Source: Cyclobacteriaceae bacterium (GTDB lineage Bacteria; Bacteroidota; Bacteroidia; Cytophagales; Cyclobacteriaceae). Taken from it: a stretch of 64,000 nucleotides of DNA. How positions within the stretch are numbered: the stretch's first letter is position 1; every line of letters starts with the position of its first letter. The stretch spans positions 1 to 64,000 of the forward strand of contig JAEUUJ010000090.1 in assembly GCA_016786495.1 (NCBI GenBank), written 5' to 3'. Shown piece by piece: positions 38,908 to 47,783 of this stretch. The notes under the pieces are model-generated. The model saw only the letters and a program-made list of their open reading frames with translations. It searched no databases and was not told the DNA's origin. A program made the translations under genes and the position numbers.

Positions 38908-40869
38908 ATGAGAGTTTGTCTGATTTTGATAGTAGTGATGACTTTCGGTTTGACGGAAGCTCAAACACTGGATATTATGATGCGCTACATGCGTCCGAGC
39001 GTCACGGTCATCAACAACCCATACGATCATCTTACTCCGGACTTTCAATGGTCTATGAGCGGCCGGCTGCAGGCAGAGATTAATGCAGCAATAAATGCGC
39101 TGGACGAGGGTAATCCGCCACTCGCCCTCATCCATCTGGATAAGGCCGTTGAAATCGATTCAAACTTTTGGGTAAGTCGGTATTACCGTGGCGTTTGCTA
39201 CAAAAAACTGAACAACTTTCCGACAGCTGTTCGTGAGTTCAACAGAACTATTGCGCTTAATCCCAAACTCGCAGAACCGCACGTTGAATTAGGGGAAATT
39301 TATATCATCATGTGGCTGCATGAAAAAGTAAAAAATGAATTTGAGCAGGCTTCTCGTAAGAATCAATCCATGCCTAACGGTTATTATGGCTTGGGACATG
39401 CAGCGATTTTTGAGGACAAAATTGATAAAGCGAGACGACTGTATGAGAAAAGTACAGAGGTGGATTCTGGTTTTGCCGAAGGCTACCTGATGCGCGCAAT
39501 GATTGCCATGCAAGCAGACCAAAATGATGTCGATGCACTAAATCTCTTTACTCGAAGTATTCGGGCTAATCCGACTCATGCCCAAAGTTATTTTTGGAGA
39601 AGCTATTGTTACACGAGAAAAAGCGATTATAAAAATGCGTTCTCTGACATCAACAAAGCACTTGAATTAAACCCCACTAATCCATTTTTAACACGTGCGC
39701 GCGGATTCCTGTACATTGAATTGAATGATTACGAAAAAGCATTTATTGATTTCAAAAACGCACTTAACATGCAAAACCGGGAGCTTGATGAAAACAAGTT
39801 CACCGGTTATCAAACGGACCTCGATAAGCGAATTGATCTTCAAGGATTACTGAACTATCTAATTGCCAATGGTTACGGTTTAAAGGACGAGACATTAGTG
39901 GCATTACAGAAGGGTTTTTGTTTACTCGCCGCGGGCCGTGCCACCCATGCGTTAGCCAGTGTAGAAGAAGCGGAATTGAATGAACCCGCTGCTGCCGTAT
40001 TCTATACCAAAGCCTTGATTCTTGAGGAAAAAAAGTTGCACGAACAAGCGCTTGCTTACTATGAAAAAGCACTGGCTCTTGATAGAGATATTTATGAAGC
40101 ACATCGAAAAAAATGCGTGTATCATTTCGAAAAGAAAGACTATAAAAGCGCTTATGAAGATGTTAACGAGATGTTCAGAATTCAGCCCGGATCACCCGTT
40201 GCTCACCGGTTCCGGGGTTTGATTCGATCGGCCCAAGGGTACCTGGGGCCAGCCATCGCAGATTTAACTGCCTTTATTAAAACTGACACAACCGATCAGA
40301 TAGCCATTGAAACGCGGTACACTTGCCTGGCTGTATTAAATAAGTGGCAGGAGGCAAAACCTGATGCAGAATGGCTATTAAAAAGAACGGGTAACAATTG
40401 GAGAAAAAATGATGAATTCGTTTCGCAATACCTGGAAGTGGGTGACACTGCTTTTGCGGTTAAAATCTGTGATACATTTTCAGCCCGTTACCCGCAATTC
40501 TATTTTTCTGAACTGAGGGCGCTCGAAATATATGGGACTCAACGGAACTGGGCAGAAGCCGACCAGAAAATCGCAAAGATCATGTCCATGATCACAGAGC
40601 AAAAGTCGCCAGTCGTATACTCACGTCTTTATTACTGGAAGGGATTCATTAGCCGATACCGCGACCACAATATCAACGAGGCGTTGATCTGGTTTTCCAA
40701 AGCGGTCCAGTTTAACTCCACGGACGCAGAAGCATTGTATGCACTGGCCGATGTTTTCACGGAACTGGGTGATCGAAAAAAGGCGTTAAAGGCGTACGAG
40801 TTACTAGCTAAAAACGGCTATAAAGACGCACAGTCCCGCTACGACTCCCTGCGAAACCAAAAGAAATAG
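38908..40869 (+). CDS. Secreted TPR repeat protein
   Basis: A 653-aa exported protein (signal peptide 1-19, ending TEAQ) built almost wholly of tetratricopeptide repeats. Clear units include LIHLDKAVEIDSNFWVSRYY, AVREFNRTIALNPKLAEPHV, AFSDINKALELNPTNPFLTR and ALAYYEKALALDRDIYEAHR; about a dozen can be counted. Such proteins act as assembly or docking scaffolds in the periplasm. It follows the barrel gene by 10 bases and is probably co-transcribed, which suggests a joint envelope role. No terminator was found before dnaK. Confidence 0.8.
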   Translation: MRVCLILIVVMTFGLTEAQTLDIMMRYMRPSVTVINNPYDHLTPDFQWSMSGRLQAEINAAINALDEGNPPLALIHLDKAVEIDSNFWVSRYYRGVCYKKLNNFPTAVREFNRTIALNPKLAEPHVELGEIYIIMWLHEKVKNEFEQASRKNQSMPNGYYGLGHAAIFEDKIDKARRLYEKSTEVDSGFAEGYLMRAMIAMQADQNDVDALNLFTRSIRANPTHAQSYFWRSYCYTRKSDYKNAFSDINKALELNPTNPFLTRARGFLYIELNDYEKAFIDFKNALNMQNRELDENKFTGYQTDLDKRIDLQGLLNYLIANGYGLKDETLVALQKGFCLLAAGRATHALASVEEAELNEPAAAVFYTKALILEEKKLHEQALAYYEKALALDRDIYEAHRKKCVYHFEKKDYKSAYEDVNEMFRIQPGSPVAHRFRGLIRSAQGYLGPAIADLTAFIKTDTTDQIAIETRYTCLAVLNKWQEAKPDAEWLLKRTGNNWRKNDEFVSQYLEVGDTAFAVKICDTFSARYPQFYFSELRALEIYGTQRNWAEADQKIAKIMSMITEQKSPVVYSRLYYWKGFISRYRDHNINEALIWFSKAVQFNSTDAEALYALADVFTELGDRKKALKAYELLAKNGYKDAQSRYDSLRNQKK

Positions 40870-40906
40870 CATAACCGCTTATTTGGCGCTCCATCGCTGA
40901 AAAATC

Positions 40907-40931
40907 CCTGCCAAAGCCTGCCAAACTGGCA
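40907..40931 (+). repeat. Direct and inverted repeats upstream of dnaK
   Basis: CCTGCCAAA occurs at 40907-40915 and 40917-40925 with a 10-base period; the second copy forms TGCCA-AAC-TGGCA (40919-40931). It lies 23 bases upstream of the TGGCA-N6-TTGAC element and could bind an activator. Confidence 0.45.
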
Positions 40932-40953
40932 TTTTTAGCTCCAAAAACCCCGT

Positions 40954-40969
40954 TGGCATAAGGATTGAC
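40954..40969 (+). promoter_or_regulatory. Chaperone promoter element TGGCA-N6-TTGAC upstream of dnaK
   Basis: TGGCA (40954-40958), six bases, TTGAC (40965-40969), ending 33 bases before the dnaK ATG, identical in layout to grpE. TTGACA (40965-40970) and TGTCAA (40977-40982) form an inverted repeat. An AGGAG (40984-40988) follows, 13 bases before the ATG. Confidence 0.55.
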
Positions 40970-41001
40970 AACTGGGTGTCAAAAGGAGAAATCTTAAAGA
41001 C

Positions 41002-42912
41002 ATGGGAAAAATAATTGGTATAGACTTAGGAACAACCAACTCGTGCGTAGCCGTAATGGAAGGTAACGAACCAGTGGTTATTGCCAACAGCGAGGGCCGC
41101 AGAACGACACCTTCGATCGTTGGCTTTTTAGACAACGGGAAAGGCGAGCGTAAAGTAGGTGATCCTGCTAAACGTCAGGCCATTACTAACCCGAAAAACA
41201 CCGTACAATCCATTAAACGTTTCATGGGCAAGAAATTTGCCGATGTAGACAGTGAGAAAAAAATGGTTTCGTACCAGGTGGAAAGCGGTAACAACGACAC
41301 CGTGCGCGTGCGCATTGGCGATCGCTTGTATACCCCACAGGAAATTTCAGCCATGATTCTTCAGAAAATGAAGAGCACAGCCGAAGACTATCTCGGAACA
41401 ACGGTAACAGAAGCGGTTATTACCGTACCCGCATATTTTAACGATGCCGAGCGCCAGGCAACTAAAGAGGCAGGGCAGATTGCAGGCCTGGATGTGAAAC
41501 GTATCATCAACGAACCAACGGCTGCCGCACTTGCGTACGGTCTGGATAAGAAAAACAAAGACATGAAAATCGCGGTGTACGACCTTGGCGGTGGTACATT
41601 CGATATCTCGATTCTTGAACTGGGCGATGGCGTGTTTGAAGTAAAATCAACCAACGGTGATGTACACCTCGGTGGTGACGACTTCGATATGCGCATTATG
41701 AACTGGCTGGCCGATGAATTCAAAGCCGATAAGGGCATCGACCTGCGCAAAGATCCGATGGCGTTACAGCGTTTGAAGGAAGCTGCTGAAAAGGCGAAGA
41801 TTGAACTTTCAAGCTCTACCGAGACCGAGATCAACCTCCCCTACATCACTTCCGTTGACGGAGTGCCTGAACACCTCGTGAAAAAACTTTCACGCGCGAA
41901 GTTTGAGCAACTCGCAGATGATCTGATCAAGCGCACGCTCGATCCATGTAAGAAAGCGTTAGCTGACTCCGGATATTCCATCGGCCAGATTGATGAAGTT
42001 ATCCTGGTAGGGGGTTCAACCCGCATCCCGCGCATCCAGGAAGAAGTTGAAAAATTCTTTGGCAAAAAGCCTTCAAAAGGAGTTAATCCGGATGAAGTGG
42101 TTGCCGTGGGTGCAGCGATTCAGGGCGGTGTGTTAACCGGTGAAGTAAAAGATGTGTTGTTGCTTGACGTAACTCCGCTTTCGCTGGGTATCGAAACCAT
42201 GGGTGGCGTGTTCACCAAACTGATCGAATCGAACACTACGATCCCTTCCAAGAAATCGGAAGTGTTCTCAACCGCATCCGATAACCAGCCTTCGGTGGAA
42301 ATCCACGTGTTGCAGGGTGAACGCGAACTCGCACAATACAACAGAACAATCGGTCGCTTCCACCTCGATGGAATCGCTCCGGCACCGCGCGGTATTCCGA
42401 AAATCGAAGTAACCTTCGATATCGATGCCAACGGCATTCTGCACGTATCAGCAAAAGATCAGGGCACCGGCAAAGAACAAAAAATCCGCATTGAAGCGTC
42501 AAGCGGCTTAACGGATGCTGAGATCCAGAAAATGAAGCAGGAAGCGCAAGCCAATGCGGAGTCTGACAAGAAAGAGAAAGAAAAAGTTGATAAGATCAAC
42601 CAGGCCGACTCACTGATTTTCCAAACTGAAAAGCAGTTGAAAGAGTTTGGCGACAAACTTTCTGAAAACAATAAAGCTGCCATCAACGCCGCACTTGAGA
42701 AACTGAAAGAGGCTCACAAGAGCCAGGATCTCACCGCGATTGATGCAGCACTTGCAGGCCTCAACAACGCATGGCAGGCTGCTTCGCAGGAAATGTATGC
42801 AGCAAGCAATGGCGGTGCGCAGCAAGGCGCTGACACGAACCAAGCCAACAATTCACAGGCTGACGGACAAACAACAGATGTTCCGTTCGAAGAAGTGAAC
42901 GACAAGAAGTAA
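41002..42912 (+). CDS. dnaK: Molecular chaperone DnaK (Hsp70)
   Basis: A 636-aa Hsp70. [16 protein letters not shown] at residues 5-20, [16 protein letters not shown] and [14 protein letters not shown] form the ATPase signatures; [17 protein letters not shown] opens the substrate domain; the Gln/Asn-rich tail ends FEEVNDKK. Works with grpE and dnaJ encoded 13 kb away. It stands alone, between its regulatory region and a strong terminator. Confidence 0.99.
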   Translation: MGKIIGIDLGTTNSCVAVMEGNEPVVIANSEGRRTTPSIVGFLDNGKGERKVGDPAKRQAITNPKNTVQSIKRFMGKKFADVDSEKKMVSYQVESGNNDTVRVRIGDRLYTPQEISAMILQKMKSTAEDYLGTTVTEAVITVPAYFNDAERQATKEAGQIAGLDVKRIINEPTAAALAYGLDKKNKDMKIAVYDLGGGTFDISILELGDGVFEVKSTNGDVHLGGDDFDMRIMNWLADEFKADKGIDLRKDPMALQRLKEAAEKAKIELSSSTETEINLPYITSVDGVPEHLVKKLSRAKFEQLADDLIKRTLDPCKKALADSGYSIGQIDEVILVGGSTRIPRIQEEVEKFFGKKPSKGVNPDEVVAVGAAIQGGVLTGEVKDVLLLDVTPLSLGIETMGGVFTKLIESNTTIPSKKSEVFSTASDNQPSVEIHVLQGERELAQYNRTIGRFHLDGIAPAPRGIPKIEVTFDIDANGILHVSAKDQGTGKEQKIRIEASSGLTDAEIQKMKQEAQANAESDKKEKEKVDKINQADSLIFQTEKQLKEFGDKLSENNKAAINAALEKLKEAHKSQDLTAIDAALAGLNNAWQAASQEMYAASNGGAQQGADTNQANNSQADGQTTDVPFEEVNDKK

Positions 42913-42946
42913 TTCCGAAAGTTTTCGGACGCTTATCGATAAATGA

Positions 42947-42978
42947 AAAGCCCTGGCGGAAACGTCAGGGCTTTCTGT
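42947..42978. terminator. Terminator after dnaK
   Basis: A 12-bp stem AAAGCCCTGGCG/CGTCAGGGCTTT (one G-T pair) capped by a GAAA tetraloop, followed by a T-rich run. Just before it, TCCGAAA/TTTCGGA (42914-42929) forms a second, smaller inverted repeat. Confidence 0.88.
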
Positions 42979-43003
42979 TTTAGGAACATCGTACCGTTGC
43001 CGG

Positions 43004-43390
43004 CTATGGATCGGGATGGGATTTAGCCGGAGTGAAGTACACCAGTTCGGGCTCACGTACCTGCGCCAACTGATCTACCGAAACATTGAGTACAATCGCA
43101 TAGATCTTCAGTCGTTCGCCTGGAATTTCCTGCGTGTCGTTGACATCAATGAAGCGGTCGCGATAAAAAATCTCAGGCGGAATGCTGTAATGCTCGTCCA
43201 GCACCCTGCACACGTCATCAACCGTTATCGGTCGTGGCTGAAGGCTCAGATAGTGATTGATTTGATATTTAAACCTGAGTAGCATGCCCGCATTAATAGT
43301 TCCATTTTCAGGAATAAAGTAATCAAAAAGGAAATAAATATACAATATAGACGCAATAACAGTTCCGGTCAAAACCAGACAACTACGCAC
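43004..43390 (-). CDS. Membrane-anchored small protein of unknown function
   Basis: A 128-aa protein starting with GTG at 43390. Residues about 4-25 (LVLTGTVIASILYIYFLFDYF) form one membrane segment; the remainder is soluble. Its C-terminal part, VDDVCRVLDEHYSIPPEIFY to ERLKIYAIVLNVSVDQLAQV, has a helix-turn-helix rhythm, and the tail VYFTPAKSHPDP shares TPAKS with the divergent HTH protein encoded next to it. No family recognised. Topology is unclear. The opposite-strand ORF at 43016-43282 looks like a shadow. The two genes diverge from a 21-base gap. Confidence 0.55.
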   Translation of the reverse strand: MRSCLVLTGTVIASILYIYFLFDYFIPENGTINAGMLLRFKYQINHYLSLQPRPITVDDVCRVLDEHYSIPPEIFYRDRFIDVNDTQEIPGERLKIYAIVLNVSVDQLAQVREPELVYFTPAKSHPDP

Positions 43391-43411
43391 TTTTTATTCT
43401 AAAATTGCGCT

Positions 43412-43750
43412 ATGCAACTTCACATTGGCAAGGAAATTGAAAAAATATACCAGAATTCGGGAATGAAGCTGTCTGAATTCGCCAAACGGATCAATACCAG
43501 TTCCAGAAACGTGTACTCCATCTTCGCACGTCCCGAAATCAAGACGGATCAGCTCGCCAAAATCAGTGAAGTGCTCCGGTTCAACTTCTTCTCACTGTAC
43601 ATGACACCCAAAAACAATCATGTCGCCGAGCCCGAAGAAACCTACACACCCGCCAAGAGCAAGATCACCGTTACACTCGAACTTGACGGTAAACAAAGTA
43701 CGCTCGATGAGCACATCAGAAAGATTACCGCGATTAACGAACTTTTGTAA
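43412..43750 (+). CDS. Small XRE-like helix-turn-helix protein
   Basis: A 112-aa protein with an N-terminal helix-turn-helix of the Cro/C1 type: IEKIYQNSGMKLSEFAKRIN, TSSRNVYSIFARPEIKTDQLAKISEVLRFNFFSLY. The C-terminal 45 residues (TYTPAKSKITVTLELDG onward) have no recognised fold and may mediate dimer formation. It is divergent from the membrane protein gene with only 21 bases between starts, so it may control both. A probable DNA-binding regulator of unknown target; not next to a toxin-like gene. Confidence 0.7.
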   Translation: MQLHIGKEIEKIYQNSGMKLSEFAKRINTSSRNVYSIFARPEIKTDQLAKISEVLRFNFFSLYMTPKNNHVAEPEETYTPAKSKITVTLELDGKQSTLDEHIRKITAINELL

Positions 43751-43795
43751 GGCACTATTATTTTACGTGATTCATAATCCCCTGTCTGTTTATTG

Positions 43796-43835
43796 TTAGC
43801 GGTTCGCTAACTTGCGCGCTTGTTTTAAAAGCGCA
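43796..43835 (+). repeat. Two stacked inverted repeats upstream of lysC
   Basis: GTTAGCG-GTT-CGCTAAC (43796-43812) and GCGCTT-N7-AAGCGC (43817-43835) lie back to back, the second 5 bases before the lysC ATG. A TAACTTG (43809-43815) resembles a -7 element and lies across the first. They could act as operator or leader hairpins. Confidence 0.45.
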
Positions 43836-43840
43836 CCCTC

Positions 43841-45163
43841 ATGATCGTTTTAAAATTTGGCGGCACCTCTGTCGGTAAGCCGGAACGAATGAAAAAAATT
43901 GCTGACCTCGTGCTATCTACGCCCGGTCAGAAAGTTGTTGTATTATCCGCTCTTTCAGGAACAACCAACACGCTGGTTTCAATTGGGGATCACCTGCTTG
44001 CGGGCAAACCTGATCTGGCTGAAAAAGAAATCGCCACGCTTGAAAAACATTACGAGGCATTCATCAACGAATTGTATTCTTCGGAGGCTTTTCTGGCCAT
44101 TGGTCAGGAAACGGTAAGTCGCTTTTTTATTTTCATCCGCCTGCTTGCAGCCGGCCAGTTTAATAACAAAAGCTACCGCGAGCTGCTGGCACAGGGCGAA
44201 CTCATGTCGACTGAATTGTTTTACCAGCACCTGCAGGAACGTAAAATCAATTCGCGTCTGTTGCCGGCCCTTCACTTCATGTCGATTGACGAAAACGAAG
44301 AGCCGGAACTTGAAAAGATCGAACAACGGTTAAAGCCCCTGCTGAATTCGCTGAAGAACATCGAGATCATCATCACGCAAGGATATATCTGCCGCAATCA
44401 TCTGAACGAAATCGATAACCTGAAACGCGGTGGCAGCGACTACACAGCTTCCCTGATTGGAAGTGCCCTGCGGGCGGAAGAAGTTCAGATCTGGACCGAC
44501 ATTGACGGAATGCACAACAACGATCCGCGAATCGTTAAAAAAACATTCCCGATTTCGGAGCTTACGTTCGATGAAGCGTCTGAACTGGCATACTTCGGAG
44601 CAAAAATTCTTCACCCGTCAACCATTGTGCCTGCACAAAAGCACAACGTGCCGGTTCGGCTCAAGAACACAATGGACGAAAAGGCAGAAGGCACGCTGAT
44701 CAGTAACAAAGGCACGGAAGGAACCTTTAAGGCCGTTGCCGCAAAAGATAACATTGTGATTGTGAACATCCGGTCGTCACGCATGCTGATGGCGTATGGA
44801 TTCCTGCGCAGAGTATTTGAAGTATTCGAGCAGCATAAAACTCCGATCGACATGATTACCACTTCGGAGGTAGCGGTTTCCCTCACCATCGACTCGGCTA
44901 CTAATCTCGACTCCATCGTGGCCGAATTGAAGAAATTCGGAACCATCGAAGTTGAAAAAAATCAAACGATCATTTGCGTAGTGGGTCACAACATTGGTCG
45001 CCAGAAAGGCATCCTCGAAAAAGTATTTAGAGCCTTGGCGGATGTTCCGGTAAAGATGGTTTCGTGCGGTGGAAGCAACAACAACATATCCATTGTGGTT
45101 GAACCCACCAGCAAAGAAAAGGCCCTCATTGCATTGAATGAAGGCCTCTTCGGAATCAAGTAG
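43841..45163 (+). CDS. lysC: Aspartate kinase (monofunctional)
   Basis: A 440-aa kinase phosphorylating aspartate at the entry to lysine, methionine and threonine synthesis. The N-terminus MIVLKFGGTSVGKPERM and GGSDYTASLIGSALRAEEVQIWTDIDG are diagnostic of the kinase domain; residues about 300-440 form two ACT domains that bind lysine or threonine for feedback control. No homoserine dehydrogenase is fused. It converges on the thioredoxin-fold gene with a 9-base gap. Confidence 0.94.
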   Translation: MIVLKFGGTSVGKPERMKKIADLVLSTPGQKVVVLSALSGTTNTLVSIGDHLLAGKPDLAEKEIATLEKHYEAFINELYSSEAFLAIGQETVSRFFIFIRLLAAGQFNNKSYRELLAQGELMSTELFYQHLQERKINSRLLPALHFMSIDENEEPELEKIEQRLKPLLNSLKNIEIIITQGYICRNHLNEIDNLKRGGSDYTASLIGSALRAEEVQIWTDIDGMHNNDPRIVKKTFPISELTFDEASELAYFGAKILHPSTIVPAQKHNVPVRLKNTMDEKAEGTLISNKGTEGTFKAVAAKDNIVIVNIRSSRMLMAYGFLRRVFEVFEQHKTPIDMITTSEVAVSLTIDSATNLDSIVAELKKFGTIEVEKNQTIICVVGHNIGRQKGILEKVFRALADVPVKMVSCGGSNNNISIVVEPTSKEKALIALNEGLFGIK

Positions 45164-45172
45164 TTTGTACTA

Positions 45173-46384
45173 TTATTGCACGACTTCTTTCAAAAGTTTC
45201 TCGGTAGACGAAACGTCTTCACCGGCAGCTTTGCCTAATGCAATTGCTTTTTCAGCATAAACTTTTGCGTTCTTCTTATCACCCAGCTTGCTGTACAGGC
45301 TGGCAACGGTATCGGTGTTGGCATACTCTTCGCTCATCTTAACCGACTGAAGACCCCAGCCAAGTGCCTTTCTTAAGTACTCCGGGTTGTCAATGCTTTC
45401 ATAGAATGTCCAGGCGATGCTGTTCAATTCCATCGAAGTTGCCGTAGTATTATTGTCGTAGTATGCAATAGCCGTTTTGGCAAAGTTGTCCCAGTCTTTG
45501 GTCATACGATAAATGTTCATCGCAAAGTTGCCCGACAACTTGCTTTCCTGCTCTGGCAGAACTCTTTTGAAATAATCCTTGGCCCGGGTAATGTATTCAG
45601 GAGCTTGTTCTTTGGTGAGGTCGCGCTTCACACCCAACTCAGAATATGAGCTTTGAAAAGCCACCTGGTACATTCGGGTATTGTATTGCTCCTTTCCGCC
45701 CATGGAAGCTTCAAATACCGCAGCGTTTTTACGCATAAATTCAAAATTCGGATCGGTTGCAGAGCCGGTAAACTGACTGATGAACTTTACATTTTTTTCC
45801 TCCAAAAGATTGGTTTGCGTTTTCAGGTAGGCTGCACCGATTTCCTGCGCTTTCTTATTGTCATAGGCACTTTGTGCCGCATACGCAGCATTGTACAGGA
45901 ATTCAGGATCTCTTTCTCCGGAATCGAATTTCCTCAAAAGCGTTCCATACTGTTTGGTAGGATCAAGCGCGTTAGCGGACGCTGCGATGAATTTGGGTGT
46001 TTCCATCGACCCGACAACCCGGTGAACCAGGTTACCGTCACCATCCACGTACAGATACGTGGGATACGCCTGAACACTGTATTTCTTCGCTATATCAAGG
46101 CCCTCGCCTTTTTCCATGTCGATCTTCGCATTCACAAAGTTCTTATTGAAAAATTCGCCTGCTTCTGCGGTCGGGAAAACGTTCTTATCCATCCACTTGC
46201 AAGGTCCGCACCACGTAGTGAATGCGTCAACAAAAACGTATTTGTTCTGCTGCTTGGCTTTCGCCAGAATTTCGGCCCATGTGCCGGTTTCAAATTGAAT
46301 ACCCGCGGCACCGGCGGTTTCTGTTTGTGCAAAACCAGATGATGCCACCAACAGCACGATTAAGGTTAAGGGGAGTTTTTTCAT
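45173..46384 (-). CDS. Secreted thioredoxin-fold protein with alpha-helical C-terminal region
   Basis: A 403-aa exported protein (signal peptide 1-20, ending GFAQ). Residues about 30-150 are a thioredoxin domain with the active site TTWCGPCKWMDK (Cys59, Cys62) and the cis-Pro in YSVQAYPTYLYVDGDG. The remaining 250 residues are helical with TPR-like pairs (YLRKALGWGLQSVKMSEEYAN, SLYSKLGDKKNAKVYAEKAI), typical of Bacteroidota DUF255/thioredoxin proteins. It probably reduces or isomerises disulfides in the periplasm. The promoter may include TATCTTCG near 46402-46409. Upstream, GCCAGCGGCC occurs twice (46425-46434, 46465-46474). Confidence 0.85.
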   Translation of the reverse strand: MKKLPLTLIVLLVASSGFAQTETAGAAGIQFETGTWAEILAKAKQQNKYVFVDAFTTWCGPCKWMDKNVFPTAEAGEFFNKNFVNAKIDMEKGEGLDIAKKYSVQAYPTYLYVDGDGNLVHRVVGSMETPKFIAASANALDPTKQYGTLLRKFDSGERDPEFLYNAAYAAQSAYDNKKAQEIGAAYLKTQTNLLEEKNVKFISQFTGSATDPNFEFMRKNAAVFEASMGGKEQYNTRMYQVAFQSSYSELGVKRDLTKEQAPEYITRAKDYFKRVLPEQESKLSGNFAMNIYRMTKDWDNFAKTAIAYYDNNTTATSMELNSIAWTFYESIDNPEYLRKALGWGLQSVKMSEEYANTDTVASLYSKLGDKKNAKVYAEKAIALGKAAGEDVSSTEKLLKEVVQ

Positions 46385-46424
46385 ATTGATTTTTTTGGAG
46401 TAACGAAGATACCATTTTATAGCA

Positions 46425-46474
46425 GCCAGCGGCCGGCCACATTCATTTTCTCCACCAGTTCTCTGCCAGCGGCC
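46425..46474. repeat. Two 10-base direct repeats upstream of the thioredoxin-fold gene
   Basis: GCCAGCGGCC at 46425-46434 and 46465-46474, exactly 40 bases apart (start to start), in the 131-base gap between the dehydrogenase and thioredoxin-fold genes. The spacing is near four helical turns and might suit paired binding sites; otherwise the gap shows nothing. Confidence 0.4.
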
Positions 46475-46515
46475 AAATATGTTTGTCAGTGGATGTAAAA
46501 TCCGGTCGAAAAGTT

Positions 46516-47742
46516 CTACACCAGCTGCTTCAGCGCGGTTTCAAAGGAAGCCTGCGCGATGCCCGTTTTAGAAGACGCCAGCGCGCGGGTTTTTTCGAGC
46601 GCCCTCCTGATCGTTACTGAAATGTCATCGAAAATCGATTGGTCGTTCATGGGTACTTCACTTTCCATGAAGTATGCAAACACACGTGCCATGCCGCAGT
46701 TTGCAATGAAATCAGGGATCACCGAAAATTTCTGGTCGGCATATAATCCGGTAGGTCCAAAAAATATTTCCGGATCGGCAAATGGAACATTCGCGCCACA
46801 CGAAAACACTTCAAGTTTTGAAGCAATCATCTGGTCAACCTGTTGCTTGGTTACCAACCGTGACGCGGCAGCCGGAATGAAAATTTCAAACTCGAGGTTC
46901 CAGATTTTTTCATTTACGATGTTGAACGGCAGCATATCGGGCGACACCAGTTTGTTACCGTTGCGATTGACAACCAACTCACGCACTTCTTCGAACGAAT
47001 ACCCTTTCTGGTTGATCAATCCGCCTTCATGGCTTACGATTCCAACAACCTTCACGCCCATCTGGGCAAGATAAAATCCTGCTGCTGCGCCTACGTTGCC
47101 CCAGCCCTGAACAACCGCGCGTTTCCCTTCGAGTTTGCCACCCCACAACTCATAGTAATGCTTAACCGCCTGCGCAACACCGTAACCGGTGCACATATCG
47201 GCTACGGTATATTTTTTAGCAAGTGAAGGTGAGAATTTTTCATCCTCGATAACCTTGATTACGCCTTGTCGCAACTGCCCGATGCGATTTACTTTCTGGG
47301 CTTCTGTTGGTTTGAAGTGACCTGTAAACACACCCTCCTGCGGATGCCAGATGCCCACATCTTCCGTGATGGGGATCACTTCATGAATCTCATCCACATT
47401 CAAATCGCCACCGGTACCATAATAATATTTCAACAACGGCATTACCGCTGCATACCAGCGTTGAAGCACGCCCGCTTTGCGCGGATCGTTGGGATCGAAA
47501 TTGATTCCCGATTTTGCACCACCAATAGCCGGCCCGGAAACGGTAAACTTTACCTCCATGGTTTTCGCAAGCGACTCAACTTCACGTTTATCCAATCCCT
47601 TGCGCATGCGCGTACCTCCACCCGCAGCGCCACCGCGCAGCGAGTTAATCACCACCCAGCCCTCGGCTTCTGTTTCAGAATCTTTCCATTCAAAAACAAT
47701 TTCCGGGCGTTTGGTTTCAAACTTTTGGAGTAGCTCTTTCAT
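46516..47742 (-). CDS. Glu/Leu/Phe/Val dehydrogenase
   Basis: A 408-aa amino-acid dehydrogenase. The catalytic lysine is Lys77 in GGAKSGI; the N-terminal LRGGAAGGGTRMRKG is closer to Leu/Phe/Val enzymes than to classical glutamate dehydrogenase (GGxKGG). The NAD(P) fold has VVQGWGNVGAAAG near 210. Probably it deaminates glutamate or a branched-chain amino acid; I cannot decide between them from motifs alone. A TACTTTG element (reverse complement at 47763-47769) lies 21 bases upstream of its ATG. Adjacent anmK is on the same strand with a 41-base gap but is unlikely to be functionally linked. Confidence 0.9.
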   Translation of the reverse strand: MKELLQKFETKRPEIVFEWKDSETEAEGWVVINSLRGGAAGGGTRMRKGLDKREVESLAKTMEVKFTVSGPAIGGAKSGINFDPNDPRKAGVLQRWYAAVMPLLKYYYGTGGDLNVDEIHEVIPITEDVGIWHPQEGVFTGHFKPTEAQKVNRIGQLRQGVIKVIEDEKFSPSLAKKYTVADMCTGYGVAQAVKHYYELWGGKLEGKRAVVQGWGNVGAAAGFYLAQMGVKVVGIVSHEGGLINQKGYSFEEVRELVVNRNGNKLVSPDMLPFNIVNEKIWNLEFEIFIPAAASRLVTKQQVDQMIASKLEVFSCGANVPFADPEIFFGPTGLYADQKFSVIPDFIANCGMARVFAYFMESEVPMNDQSIFDDISVTIRRALEKTRALASSKTGIAQASFETALKQLV

Positions 47743-47783
47743 GCTGAATAATTTTTCGGGCGCAAAGTAAAGGATTAACTGCG

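Noticed and set aside
43016-43282. 88-aa plus-strand ORF inside the membrane-protein gene
   Set aside because: Antisense to the minus-strand ORF, which has a clear membrane helix; the plus frame shows no signal, membrane or family pattern.
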